DNA from: Hyphomicrobiales bacterium
Lineage (GTDB): Bacteria; Pseudomonadota; Alphaproteobacteria; Rhizobiales; Aestuariivirgaceae
DNA length: 57,230 nt
Assembly: GCA_025363755.1 (NCBI GenBank)
Contig: JANYLQ010000034.1
Location: 1-57,230, forward strand
Direction of reading: 5' to 3'
Shown: positions 49,349 to 57,230 of the stretch, piece by piece
Layout: each line of letters starts with the position of its first letter
Numbering within the stretch: position 1 is the first letter of the stretch
Notes under the pieces: generated by a model
What the model was told of the DNA's origin: nothing
What the model saw: only the letters and a program-made list of their open reading frames with translations
Databases searched by the model: none
Position numbers and translations under genes: made by a program

Positions 49349-50590
49349 ATGTTCAAATCATTCTTTCCGTCGCCACGTTTGTTTTTTTGGTCGGCAGCGT
49401 TATGGTCGTTGGCAGCAGTGTTGTTCTGGTTTTTTGTCGCTCGAGAATTTGGCGGAAAAATTGGCTTGCCCAACCCCGCAGAGGGAACTCCCCAAATTAT
49501 CGGCGTTCAAGTGTTTTGGTCTGCGCCATTTATTTGGTTTTATATTTACTATGCAATCGTCGTTGCCATCTTTGCTAGTTTTTGGAAGGTCTACTCTCCA
49601 AGCCCTTGGTTCAACTGGTCCGTTATAGGCTCTTCATTCATAATATTTTTAACCTATTATTCTGTTCAAGTTGGTGTGGCGATCAATAATTGGTACGGCC
49701 CGTTTTATGATCTTGTCCAAGCGGCGTTAGGCAAGACAAGACCTGTAACAGCGAACGAATTTTGGCTTGGGATTGGACAGTTTCTCGGGATAGCTTTGGT
49801 CTATGTGGTTATCCGCGCCTTCATGCTTTTCTTTATAAATCACTATGTGTTCCGCTGGCGGACCGCAATGAACAATTATTATGTAAGTCATTGGGCAACT
49901 GTGCGGAAAGTGGAGGGTGCGTCACAACGTGTTCAAGATGACACCATGCGCTTTTCCACTGGTTTGGAAGATTTGGGCGGGAACCTCATAGAGTCGGTCA
50001 TGACTCTCATTGCGTTTTTTCCGATACTTCTCAGTTATTCCAAACATGTAACTGAAATTCCAGTTTTTGGAGCAGTCCCCTATCCACTCGTCGTCACGGC
50101 AATATTATGGGCGGTTTTTGGTACAGTATTTCTTTCAGTAATCGGCATTAAACTTCCAGGTCTTGAGTTCCGCAACCAACGTGTTGAGGCCGCTTATAGA
50201 AAAGAGTTGGTGCTTGGTGAAGATGATGAAAGCCGTGCCGATGCAATGACGCTTTCTGATCTTTTTTTAATCGTAAGAAAAAATTATTTCCGACTTTATT
50301 TCCACTATATATATTTCAATGTCGGCCGTTTCCTATATCTCCAAACAGATAATATATTTGCTTACATCATCTTAGTCCCAACATTAGTCGCTGGTGCTAT
50401 AACTCTCGGGTTGCTGCAGCAAATTACAAATGCAATGGATCAAGTGAGAGGTTCGTTCCAGTATTTAATAAATTCATGGCCTTCAATCGTCAGAATGCTC
50501 TCAATTTTCAAACGGCTTCGCGCATTTGAAGCAATCATTGAAGGTGGCAGCCTTGAATCGATTAACTTAGAGCCACTTGAGAAGGTTTAG
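49349..50590 (+). CDS. bacA: BacA/SbmA peptide transporter
   Basis: A 413-residue inner-membrane protein with about seven or eight helices and no ATP-binding domain, matching the SbmA/BacA family that takes up peptides using the proton gradient. Marks include FYDLVQAALGKTRPVTANEFW, FRWRTAMNNYYVSHWATVRKVEGASQRVQDDTMRFS and GLEFRNQRVEAAYRKELVLGEDDESRA. In rhizobia this transporter protects against host antimicrobial peptides and affects very-long-chain lipid A. It is monocistronic and followed closely by tRNA-Val. Confidence 0.93.
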   Translation: MFKSFFPSPRLFFWSAALWSLAAVLFWFFVAREFGGKIGLPNPAEGTPQIIGVQVFWSAPFIWFYIYYAIVVAIFASFWKVYSPSPWFNWSVIGSSFIIFLTYYSVQVGVAINNWYGPFYDLVQAALGKTRPVTANEFWLGIGQFLGIALVYVVIRAFMLFFINHYVFRWRTAMNNYYVSHWATVRKVEGASQRVQDDTMRFSTGLEDLGGNLIESVMTLIAFFPILLSYSKHVTEIPVFGAVPYPLVVTAILWAVFGTVFLSVIGIKLPGLEFRNQRVEAAYRKELVLGEDDESRADAMTLSDLFLIVRKNYFRLYFHYIYFNVGRFLYLQTDNIFAYIILVPTLVAGAITLGLLQQITNAMDQVRGSFQYLINSWPSIVRMLSIFKRLRAFEAIIEGGSLESINLEPLEKV

Positions 50591-50596
50591 GGAAGA

Positions 50597-50672
<76 letters not shown>

Positions 50673-50790
50673 ATGGTCACCGTACTGACATGACTTGCGT
50701 GAGGGCTAGATAGCTAGAGTTAGTGGCGATTGCAAGCGTGGTTTTTGGAAAAATGGAATGTTTGTTTATGTCAGAACGTCCCCCAAAATC

Positions 50791-50879
50791 CGTCATGCCA
50801 GCGAAGACTGGCATCCCGCTTTCCTTTTAAAAGTTGTGCTCGTTGCTAGCTGGACCCCAGCCTTCGCTGGGGTGACGGG
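50791..50879. repeat. Inverted pair of REP-like palindromes
   Basis: The left unit CGTCATGCCAGCGAAGACTGG (from 50791) and the right unit, which reads CGTCACCCCAGCGAAGGCTGG on the other strand (up to 50879), face each other about 25 bp apart. Both continue into TCCAGCT- or TCCCGCT-type ends. They belong to the same family as those at 42067, 56584 and 57039. Confidence 0.85.
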
Positions 50880-50908
50880 TGATATATGAATCGATTCCCC
50901 AAAACATC

Positions 50909-50946
50909 AAAAAACCCTGCGGCACTTACTGAGGGTGCGCGCAGGG
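50909..50946 (-). terminator. Intrinsic terminator of a minus-strand transcript
   Basis: The minus strand reads CCCTGCGCGC, a 13-base loop, GCCGCAGGG and TTTTTT. The stem is at least seven pairs, G+C rich, with a clear T tract. No minus-strand protein gene lies just upstream. Confidence 0.75.
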
Positions 50947-51060
50947 CTGATTTGAATTTAGTATCTTAAAACCGTTCTGGGTTGCCCGTGCTCCGTTAAA
51001 GTTCAGGTTGATCTAAACTCAAAACTAATACAGACCCCGTCACCGTGAGTTGAGAATGTC
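50909..51060 (-). ncRNA. Candidate small RNA ending at the 50909 terminator
   Basis: On the minus strand, about 110 bases of non-coding sequence between the lysE start region and the terminator could form a ~150-nt transcript. The 5' end is a guess near 51060; a weak TTGCGA element lies upstream at about 51095. There is no ORF of note. I do not recognise the RNA family. Confidence 0.42.
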
Positions 51061-51127
51061 CGATTGTGCCATAGATTCGCAATAGAATTCGGTTGCTTGC
51101 GAATTACAAATGCGATTAATTCGTAGC

Positions 51128-51772
51128 ATGAACTTCCTGCCTGAAACCTCGACCTTGCTTGCCTATTCGGTCGCCTCCGTCATTCTCTTCATCACGCCCG
51201 GGCCGGATATGAGTTTGTTTTTGGCGCGCACCATGGCTTCTGGTCGCAAGGCAGGCATATCCTCGGTTATGGGAGCTAATCTGGGCTGCGTGATCCACAC
51301 ATTTCTGGCCGCTTTTGGCATTTCGGCACTCGTTGCTGCCTCGCATACAGGCTTTCTTATCCTAAAAATCGTCGGTGCTGGCTATTTGCTCTGGCTTGCA
51401 GTGGATGCCATTCGCAATGGTTCGTCGCTTAATGTTGGGGATGTCAAACCCAAGGCCGTGTCATCTTGGTCAAGCTTCGTAATGGGCATCACCGTCAACC
51501 TCACCAACCCCAAAGTGGTGCTGTTCTTCATCACCTTCCTGCCCCAGTTTGTAAGCGCCACGGATCCCAACGTCACAGCCAAGATGCTTTTCCTTGGTAT
51601 TTACTTTGTGGTGATCAATATCCCACTTTCAATTGTGATGATCTGGGGGGCGGAGAAGTTGGTGAATTGGCTGAAAGCGCGGCCCCGCGTGATGCGCGGC
51701 ATTGATTTTACATTTGCTGGAGTGTTTGCATTTTTCGCGCTGAAGATCGCGCTCACGCAGGGAAAGAGTTGA
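51128..51772 (+). CDS. LysE/RhtB-family amino-acid exporter
   Basis: A 214-residue membrane protein with six helices. The family start FLPETSTLLAYSVASVILFITPGPDMSLFLARTMASGRKAGI in pieces, GAGYLLWLAVDAIR and GITVNLTNPKVVLFFITFLPQFV are clear. It would export an amino acid or related compound; substrate unknown. The ATG at 51128 starts the family sequence; an in-frame ATG at 51110 would add six residues. A palindromic terminator follows, shared with convergent lon. Confidence 0.92.
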   Translation: MNFLPETSTLLAYSVASVILFITPGPDMSLFLARTMASGRKAGISSVMGANLGCVIHTFLAAFGISALVAASHTGFLILKIVGAGYLLWLAVDAIRNGSSLNVGDVKPKAVSSWSSFVMGITVNLTNPKVVLFFITFLPQFVSATDPNVTAKMLFLGIYFVVINIPLSIVMIWGAEKLVNWLKARPRVMRGIDFTFAGVFAFFALKIALTQGKS

Positions 51773-51779
51773 GCAGAAA

Positions 51780-51804
51780 TTCCTCCCCTATTTTAGGGGA
51801 GGAA
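51780..51804. terminator. Palindromic terminator between lysE-type gene and lon
   Basis: TTCCTCCCCTA, loop TTT, TAGGGGAGGAA forms a perfect 11-pair hairpin. It sits between convergent stops at 51772 and 51816 and probably serves both, although the T tract is weak on either strand. Confidence 0.6.
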
Positions 51805-51815
51805 CTATTCGTTGT

Positions 51816-54236
51816 TTAATGCGCCCTTGCACCCTCGCCTGCTTTATCGGCGAGTGCGCGTGCGGCGGCTGCGGCTTCCTCGGCCACTTCATCCCACACG
51901 ATTGCTACGGGTTGGCGCACAAGAGCGTGCTTCAACACATCATCCATCATGGCAACTGGAATGATTTCCATGCCGTTCTTCACGGAGTCTGGAATATCAG
52001 CCAAGTCCTTCACGTTCTCTTCGGGAATCATCACAGTCTTGATGCCACCGCGCAGAGCCGCCAAAAGCTTTTCTTTCAGTCCACCAATTGGCAACACGCG
52101 TCCACGCAAGGTGATCTCACCTGTCATGGCAACGTCTTTGCGCACCGGAATGCCCGTCATCACAGATACAATGGCGGTCACCATTGCAATGCCTGCTGAT
52201 GGGCCATCTTTCGGCGTTGCACCTTCCGGCACATGCACGTGGATGTCCTTCTTGTCAAACACTGGTGGCTTCACGCCAATTGAGGGTGCGCGTGAGCGAA
52301 CATAAGACGAGGCGGCAGAAATGGACTCTTTCATCACATCTTTCAGATTGCCCGTCACGGTCATCTTGCCACGGCCTGGCATCATCAAGGCTTCAATGGT
52401 CAGCAACTCGCCGCCCACTTCTGTCCAGGCCAGACCCGTTACAACACCAACTTGGTCCACACCATCCACAGCACCATGCTTATATTTCTGCACGCCGAGA
52501 TATTTCTTGGCCAGTTCAGCATCAACCTTGATCTTCTTTTTCTTGTGGATCATCAGGTCTTTCACGGCCTTGCGTGCCAGCGTGCTGATTTCGCGTTCAA
52601 GACTACGAACACCCGCTTCGCGCGTATAATTCTCAATCACCACTTTAATTGCATCGGCGGTGACTTCAAATTCTTTCTTGTCCAGTCCATGGTTTTCCAT
52701 AGCCTTGGGCACAAGGTGGCGCTTGGCGATTTCAGCCTTCTCTTCTTCTGTGTAACCAGCAAGGCGAATAATTTCCATGCGGTCGAGAAGAGCTGGCGGA
52801 ATGTTCAACGTGTTAGATGTGGTCACGAACATGACGTTCGACAAATCATATTCCACTTCCATATAGTGGTCCATGAATGTGCCGTTTTGTTCAGGGTCGA
52901 GCACTTCCAACAATGCAGCCGATGGATCGCCACGGAAATCCATACCCATCTTGTCGATTTCGTCGAGCAGGAAAAGCGGGTTAGATTTCTTGGCTTTCTT
53001 CATCGATTGGATAATCTTGCCGGGCATTGAGCCAATATAAGTACGGCGATGACCACGGATTTCAGATTCGTCGCGCACACCACCAAGTGACATGCGCACA
53101 AATTCGCGGCCTGTTGCCTTGGCAATGGATTTGCCGAGCGAAGTTTTGCCAACACCTGGAGGGCCAACGAGGCACAAGATAGGCCCACGCAATTTGGCGG
53201 TGCGGCTTTGCACTGCCAAATATTCGACAATACGTTCCTTGACCTTCTCCAAGCCAAAGTGATCAGTGTCCAGAACATTTTGGGCAAAATCCAAATCGGT
53301 TTTCACCTTGCTCGGGTTCTTCCACGGAATGTTCAGCAACCAATCAAGATAGTTGCGCACAACTGTAGCTTCAGCCGACATCGGGCTCATCTGGCGCAGC
53401 TTTTTAATTTCTGCATCAGCACGTTCACGCGCTTCCTTCGAGAACTTGGTTTTCTCGATGCGGGCTTCGAGTTCGCCGATCTCGTCTTTCTCGCCTTCGC
53501 CATCGCCCAATTCTTTTTGAATGGCCTTCATCTGCTCATTCAAATAATATTCGCGCTGGGTCTTTTCCATCTGACGTTTTACACGGCTGCGGATGCGTTT
53601 TTCAACCTGCAGAACCGAGATTTCGCCTTCCATCAGGCCAAAGCATTTTTCAAACCGCTCTTCAACCGATAGGGTTTCGAGTAGCGTTTGCTTGTCTTGA
53701 ATCTTCACAGCCAAATGCGCGGCGATTGTATCTGCAAGTTTGGCATGATCAGTGATCTGGCCAATTGTGGCCAAAACTTCCTGCGGCACTTTCTTGTTGA
53801 GTTTCACATATGATTCAAATTGCGTTACAGCCGTGCGTGCCAATGCATCAGCATCGGCCTTCATGATGTTGGGCAACAACGAAATTTCAGCTTCGAAGAA
53901 ATCTGTGCGGTCGGTGAAACGTTCCACCTTGGCGCGCTCAGTGCCTTCAACCAACACTTTTACAGTGCCGTCAGGCAACTTCAACAGCTGCATCACTTGG
54001 GCAAGTGTACCCACTTCATAAATTGTATCAACCGCCGGATCATCATCACCAGCGTTTTTTTGCGCCACAAGCATAATGCGCTTGTCTTCGCGCATCACTT
54101 CTTCAAGTGCCTTGATAGATTTTTCGCGGCCCACAAACAGCGGCACGATCATGTGCGGAAACACAACAATGTCACGCAAAGGCAGAACGGGAAGAATTTC
54201 CGTTACGCTTGAAACTTCAGCAGGTTTTTTTGCCAT
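51816..54236 (-). CDS. lon: ATP-dependent protease Lon
   Basis: An 806-residue cytoplasmic protease that removes damaged and regulatory proteins. It has the N-terminal LON domain ([26 protein letters not shown] in part), Walker [16 protein letters not shown], Walker [14 protein letters not shown] and the catalytic Ser in [11 protein letters not shown], with the Lys in the later [12 protein letters not shown] region. [11 protein letters not shown] and [17 protein letters not shown] are intact. AAGGA precedes the ATG. The C-terminal Ala-rich tail is common in alphaproteobacteria. It lies downstream of clpX with a hairpin between. Confidence 0.97.
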   Translation of the reverse strand: MAKKPAEVSSVTEILPVLPLRDIVVFPHMIVPLFVGREKSIKALEEVMREDKRIMLVAQKNAGDDDPAVDTIYEVGTLAQVMQLLKLPDGTVKVLVEGTERAKVERFTDRTDFFEAEISLLPNIMKADADALARTAVTQFESYVKLNKKVPQEVLATIGQITDHAKLADTIAAHLAVKIQDKQTLLETLSVEERFEKCFGLMEGEISVLQVEKRIRSRVKRQMEKTQREYYLNEQMKAIQKELGDGEGEKDEIGELEARIEKTKFSKEARERADAEIKKLRQMSPMSAEATVVRNYLDWLLNIPWKNPSKVKTDLDFAQNVLDTDHFGLEKVKERIVEYLAVQSRTAKLRGPILCLVGPPGVGKTSLGKSIAKATGREFVRMSLGGVRDESEIRGHRRTYIGSMPGKIIQSMKKAKKSNPLFLLDEIDKMGMDFRGDPSAALLEVLDPEQNGTFMDHYMEVEYDLSNVMFVTTSNTLNIPPALLDRMEIIRLAGYTEEEKAEIAKRHLVPKAMENHGLDKKEFEVTADAIKVVIENYTREAGVRSLEREISTLARKAVKDLMIHKKKKIKVDAELAKKYLGVQKYKHGAVDGVDQVGVVTGLAWTEVGGELLTIEALMMPGRGKMTVTGNLKDVMKESISAASSYVRSRAPSIGVKPPVFDKKDIHVHVPEGATPKDGPSAGIAMVTAIVSVMTGIPVRKDVAMTGEITLRGRVLPIGGLKEKLLAALRGGIKTVMIPEENVKDLADIPDSVKNGMEIIPVAMMDDVLKHALVRQPVAIVWDEVAEEAAAAARALADKAGEGARAH

Positions 54237-54298
54237 TTACTTTTCCTTCATCGGCCCTTCAAAGAAGCAGCCATTTATTATGATGGGCTTGATGTGGA

Positions 54299-54320
54299 GT
54301 TGAAACGGCGCAGTTTCAAC
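54299..54320. promoter_or_regulatory. Hairpin and possible heat-shock promoter upstream of lon
   Basis: GTTGAAAC, GGCGCA, GTTTCAAC is a perfect 8-pair stem in the clpX-lon gap. On the minus strand it starts TTGAAA, and CCACAT follows 16 bases later, which resembles a sigma-32-type promoter for lon. It may instead be a weak attenuator. Both readings are tentative. Confidence 0.35.
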
Positions 54321-54330
54321 CCCTTGTCCT

Positions 54331-55611
54331 TCAAGCTGATGCCGGCAATTTCTTTTCCATTTTCTCTGCTGCACGATCTGCATAAATCAAAAGCGGCTTG
54401 GCTTCGCCATCCACAACCTCTTTCGAGATCACCACTTCTTCTACGCCGTCCATGCCAGGCAGATCATACATTGTATCGAGCAAAATTGTTTCCATGATCG
54501 AGCGCAAACCACGCGCACCAGTCTTGCGCTCAATAGCTTTGCGGGCGATAGACCTCAGTGCTTCATCAGCAAGGGTCAGCTTCACGCCTTCCATTTCAAA
54601 CAAGCGTTGATACTGCTTCACGATCGCGTTCTTTGGCCCGGTGAGAATTTCAACAAGTGCCACTTCGTCCAAATCTTCCAGCGTTGCCACAACAGGCAGG
54701 CGGCCTACAAATTCGGGGATCAAACCAAAGCGCAACAAATCTTCTGGCTCAAGCTCGCGCAACACTGCACCCATGCGCCGATCGTCAGGCCCACGCACTG
54801 TGGCCGCAAAGCCCATGCCTGTGCCTTTTGAGCGCTGGGAAATAATCCGCTCTAAGCCAGCAAATGCGCCGCCGCAGATAAACAGAATGTTTGAAGTATC
54901 GACCTGCAGGAATTCTTGTTGCGGGTGTTTGCGTCCGCCTTGTGGTGGCACAGAAGCAACCGTGCCTTCCATGATTTTCAGCAAAGCCTGTTGCACGCCT
55001 TCGCCCGACACATCGCGGGTGATCGATGGGTTATCAGACTTGCGGCTAATCTTGTCGATCTCGTCGATGTAAACAATGCCGCGCTGCGCACGCTCAACAT
55101 TATAATCGGCCGACTGCAACAATTTCAAAATGATGTTTTCAACATCTTCACCCACATAGCCTGCTTCTGTCAGCGTCGTCGCATCAGACATTGTGAACGG
55201 CACATCAAGAATGCGCGCCAGTGTTTGCGCCAGCAAAGTTTTACCAGTGCCGGTCGGCCCCACCAACAAGATGTTAGATTTTGCCAATTCCACATCACCA
55301 TTCTTGGTGCCGTGGTTCAGGCGCTTGTAATGATTGTGAACCGCTACAGAAAGTACGCGCTTGGCGTGATCTTGGCCGATTACATAATCGTCGAGCACTT
55401 TGCGAATTTCTTTTGGCGTTGGCACACCATCTTTGGATTTGGTGAGCGATGTCTTATTCTCTTCACGAATAATATCCATGCAGAGCTCAACGCATTCATC
55501 GCAAATGAAAACGGTTGGGCCAGCGATCAGCTTGCGCACTTCATGTTGGCTCTTGCCGCAGAAGGAGCAATACAGCGTATTTTTACTATCAGTTACGGGT
55601 GCCTTGCTCAT
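54331..55611 (-). CDS. clpX: ATP-dependent Clp protease ATP-binding subunit ClpX
   Basis: A 426-residue AAA+ unfoldase that feeds proteins to ClpP. The zinc-binding domain has Cys15, Cys18, Cys37 and Cys40 (CSFCGK, CDEC). Walker A is GPTGTGKT (118-125), Walker B is [11 protein letters not shown], and the pore loop GYVGED and the ClpP-binding IGF-type loop ([14 protein letters not shown] region) are intact. The gene lies 160 bp downstream of clpP. Confidence 0.97.
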   Translation of the reverse strand: MSKAPVTDSKNTLYCSFCGKSQHEVRKLIAGPTVFICDECVELCMDIIREENKTSLTKSKDGVPTPKEIRKVLDDYVIGQDHAKRVLSVAVHNHYKRLNHGTKNGDVELAKSNILLVGPTGTGKTLLAQTLARILDVPFTMSDATTLTEAGYVGEDVENIILKLLQSADYNVERAQRGIVYIDEIDKISRKSDNPSITRDVSGEGVQQALLKIMEGTVASVPPQGGRKHPQQEFLQVDTSNILFICGGAFAGLERIISQRSKGTGMGFAATVRGPDDRRMGAVLRELEPEDLLRFGLIPEFVGRLPVVATLEDLDEVALVEILTGPKNAIVKQYQRLFEMEGVKLTLADEALRSIARKAIERKTGARGLRSIMETILLDTMYDLPGMDGVEEVVISKEVVDGEAKPLLIYADRAAEKMEKKLPASA

Positions 55612-55772
55612 CGTCTCTCCTAATTCAGTCCACGCGGACTCATAATCACTTAAACGTTGCTAAATATAGCCCGGTTTTGCGACTCAAAGCCAGCTTGCGC
55701 CTGTGAGTATTAATCATTCCTTGCGATAATTTCGGCAAGTAATTTATGTGATTTCTGAACGAACCGTTCCAA

Positions 55773-56405
55773 CTATTTGGAATCACTCGGTTCTGGGCGT
55801 TTATCCAGAATTTTATCGACGAGACCAAAGGCCACAGCCTGTTCGGCCGTCATGAAATTATCGCGCTCCAAAGCGTCCTCAATCTCTTTAATAGTGCGGC
55901 CCGTGTGCTTTACATAGATCTCGTTGAGGCGCCCCTTCATGGCTTCCACATTGCGCGCATGGATCATGATATCAGTCACTTGGCCTTGGTAACCGCCTGA
56001 CGGTTGGTGCACCATCACAGAAGCATGCGGCAACGCAAAGCGCATATCTTTGTCGCCAGCGCACAGCAACAGCGAGCCCATAGACGCCGCCTGCCCCATC
56101 ACGGTTGTCGAAATCTTCGGACGGATGAACTGCATCGTATCATAAATCGCCATGCCAGACGTTACCGAGCCACCCGGCGAATTGATATAAATCGCAATCT
56201 CTTTCTTGGGGTTTTCGGCCTCCAAGAACATCAGCTGCATGCAGATCGAGGCAGAAACCTGATCATCAATTGCGCTGTTAATAAAGATAATCCGCTCGCG
56301 CAGAAGCCGCGACGGCAAATCATAAACTCGCTCACCACGGCTCTCCTGCTGAATAACAGAAGGCCAGAAAGATGCGTGCGGAGCGTTGTGGATAGGATCA
56401 AACAT
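55773..56405 (-). CDS. clpP: ATP-dependent Clp protease proteolytic subunit
   Basis: A 210-residue serine peptidase that forms the two-ring chamber. The catalytic triad is Ser108 in [11 protein letters not shown], His133 in [10 protein letters not shown] and Asp182 in ERDNFM. The front [12 protein letters not shown] and [19 protein letters not shown] regions are normal. It heads the clpP-clpX-lon series; its own promoter should lie in the 180 bp before it. Confidence 0.97.
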   Translation of the reverse strand: MFDPIHNAPHASFWPSVIQQESRGERVYDLPSRLLRERIIFINSAIDDQVSASICMQLMFLEAENPKKEIAIYINSPGGSVTSGMAIYDTMQFIRPKISTTVMGQAASMGSLLLCAGDKDMRFALPHASVMVHQPSGGYQGQVTDIMIHARNVEAMKGRLNEIYVKHTGRTIKEIEDALERDNFMTAEQAVAFGLVDKILDKRPEPSDSK

Positions 56406-56583
56406 GGAAGAACCTCGGGTGGGAGTGAATCAGATTGCAAATATTTAGCATATGTAGGGAGGCCAAAGGTTAATGGGAAGGGGGTGGTCAATGATTGGTT
56501 ATGGTAATGGTACCGCACCCACCCTTCCCTCGTCGGCAAAGACTCTAAAACACCCACTAAACTCTGTGACCACCCCCTAGGCT

Positions 56584-56616
56584 CCGTCACCCTTGCGAAG
56601 GCAAGGGTCCAGCTTT
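56584..56616 (+). repeat. Left 33-nt inverted repeat of the GIY-YIG unit (REP-like)
   Basis: The unit starts CCGTCACCCTTGCGAAGGCA and continues to CCAGCTTT. It is identical over 33 nt to the complement of 57091-57123. Internally it is a hairpin around TGCGAAGGCA. It covers the last codons and stop of the GIY-YIG gene. Confidence 0.9.
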
Positions 56617-56934
56617 TGGTTCAACGAGTGTGGCTGTTGCATCGATAGTTTCATGTAAATCTAACCAATCAGGGTTCATTTCTTCGATCTGCCGGAATTT
56701 CCAATCGCGTTTCCACACTTTCAATTGCTTCTCGCGCTTGATGGCATCGAGCATGCCATGGTGGTATTCGTACCAGACCAGGAGACTGAGTTTGTATTTT
56801 GAAGTAAAGCCCGGAGTGGTTCCATTTTTATGATCCCAAACCCGGCTCCATAAAGCACTAGTGACACCGATATAGATTGTTCCGCGATAACGGTTTGCCA
56901 CGATATAGACTGCAGGGTGTTTTTCTTGGGACAT
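56587..56934 (-). CDS. GIY-YIG nuclease-family protein ending in a REP-like repeat
   Basis: A 115-residue single-domain protein. The GIY-YIG pair appears as VYIVANRYRGTIYIG (Tyr10, Tyr21). The catalytic arginine is Arg31 in SRVWDHK and the metal glutamate is Glu69 in IKREKQLK. The family sequence ends near NPDWLDLHE. The final residues (KAGPLPSQG and the TGA stop) come from the adjoining palindromic repeat. Such small GIY-YIG proteins are widespread and of unknown function; related domains cut DNA in homing endonucleases and repair. Nothing else is coupled to it. Confidence 0.88.
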   Translation of the reverse strand: MSQEKHPAVYIVANRYRGTIYIGVTSALWSRVWDHKNGTTPGFTSKYKLSLLVWYEYHHGMLDAIKREKQLKVWKRDWKFRQIEEMNPDWLDLHETIDATATLVEPKAGPLPSQG

Positions 56935-57038
56935 GACCCGAGCCTATGGCCACGGTGAATGCGGTTCAAGAAGAAGCTGGACCTTTGCCTCTCGCTTCGG
57001 GCTAGCCACGTCGCAAGGGTGACGACACCCACCAATTT

Positions 57039-57123
57039 CGTCATTCCTGCGAAGGCAGGAATCCAGCTTTTTTAAACCGTTCCAACGCCCAAAGCTGGAC
57101 CCTTGCCTTCGCAAGGGTGACGG
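57039..57123. repeat. REP-like pair, including the right inverted repeat of the GIY-YIG unit
   Basis: The unit CGTCATTCCTGCGAAGGCAG plus GAATCCAGCTTTT (57039-57071) faces an inverted unit at 57091-57123. The latter is the exact complement of the 56584-56616 repeat. A partial copy of the right half (CGCAAGGGTGACG) also occurs near 57012-57024. The remaining 107 bp to the window edge hold no gene that I can support. Confidence 0.88.
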
Positions 57124-57164
57124 GAATGGGTGTGAGGACTGAATTTCAGTAGCAACCACTCCTG

Positions 57165-57203
57165 AGTATAAAAATAACTTCACCTATTATGTGATTTTAT
57201 ACT
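57165..57203. other. A+T-rich dyad at the right edge
   Basis: AGTATAAAA at 57165-57173 and its exact complement TTTTATACT at 57195-57203 form 9-bp arms 21 bp apart. It could be an operator or part of a promoter for a gene beyond the edge. No further evidence is visible. Confidence 0.3.
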
Positions 57204-57230
57204 GAATAACTCACTGAGTTCGAGATGTGG

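Noticed and set aside
56944-57183. 79-codon minus frame at the right end
   Set aside because: Most of it is made from the REP-like palindromes.

Overview
The window looks like a chromosomal stretch from an alphaproteobacterium of the order Hyphomicrobiales (Rhizobiales), with roughly half G+C by eye. The lineage call rests on several features: NuoE carries the Pro/Ala linker and helix-hairpin-helix tail seen in that order; an LdtR-type MarR regulator lies near hemB; a Bpt/Ate aminoacyl-protein transferase lies near parC; the nuo operon runs into birA and rnj; proS-lolC-lolD lies near dnaE; clpP-clpX-lon are in series; and there are PAS, PilZ and BacA proteins of rhizobial type. No species can be named from this.

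Layout. 1-3.7 kb is accessory: the start of a cupin-type glucose-6-phosphate isomerase, a truncated tyrosine integrase between two 15-bp direct repeats, and a DUF3489-DUF2924-large serine recombinase cassette that ends near tRNA-Ser(UGA). 3.9-8.3 kb holds ldtR, a secreted unknown, hemB, a beta-hydroxyacid dehydrogenase and bpt. 8.4-10.7 kb holds three unrecognised proteins, two of them tandem paralogues. 10.9-15.8 kb is parC, an inverted-repeat element, rnj and birA. 15.7-31.4 kb is the full respiratory complex I operon nuoA-N on the minus strand, interrupted between nuoF and nuoG by an unknown gene, a tiny ORF resembling the NuoF C-terminus, and a DUF3291 gene. 31.5-37.6 kb has tRNA-Asp, a transporter, a cupin protein, a NifU-like protein, folE, hisI, and CBS, rhomboid, PAS and PilZ proteins. 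37.6-46.3 kb has dnaE, a Lys/Pro/Ala-repeat secreted protein, a lytic transglycosylase, lolD, lolC and proS. 46.4-51.8 kb has two candidate small RNAs, a RidA-like protein, an MscS channel, an Rsm22-like protein, a BacA/SbmA transporter, tRNA-Val and a LysE-type exporter. 51.8-56.4 kb is lon-clpX-clpP. The right end is a GIY-YIG nuclease gene bounded by perfect 33-nt inverted palindromic repeats.

Most of the window is housekeeping. Complex I is the main functional unit, and several genes serve envelope upkeep (LolCD, BacA, lytic transglycosylase, LdtR) and protein quality control (Lon, ClpXP, Bpt N-degron tagging, rhomboid). The most unusual signals are the GIY-YIG gene embedded in REP-like palindromes related to others in the window, the NuoF-tail duplication inside the nuo operon, the tandem unknown paralogues, the two intergenic transcripts with intrinsic terminators, and the integrase remnant between direct repeats.
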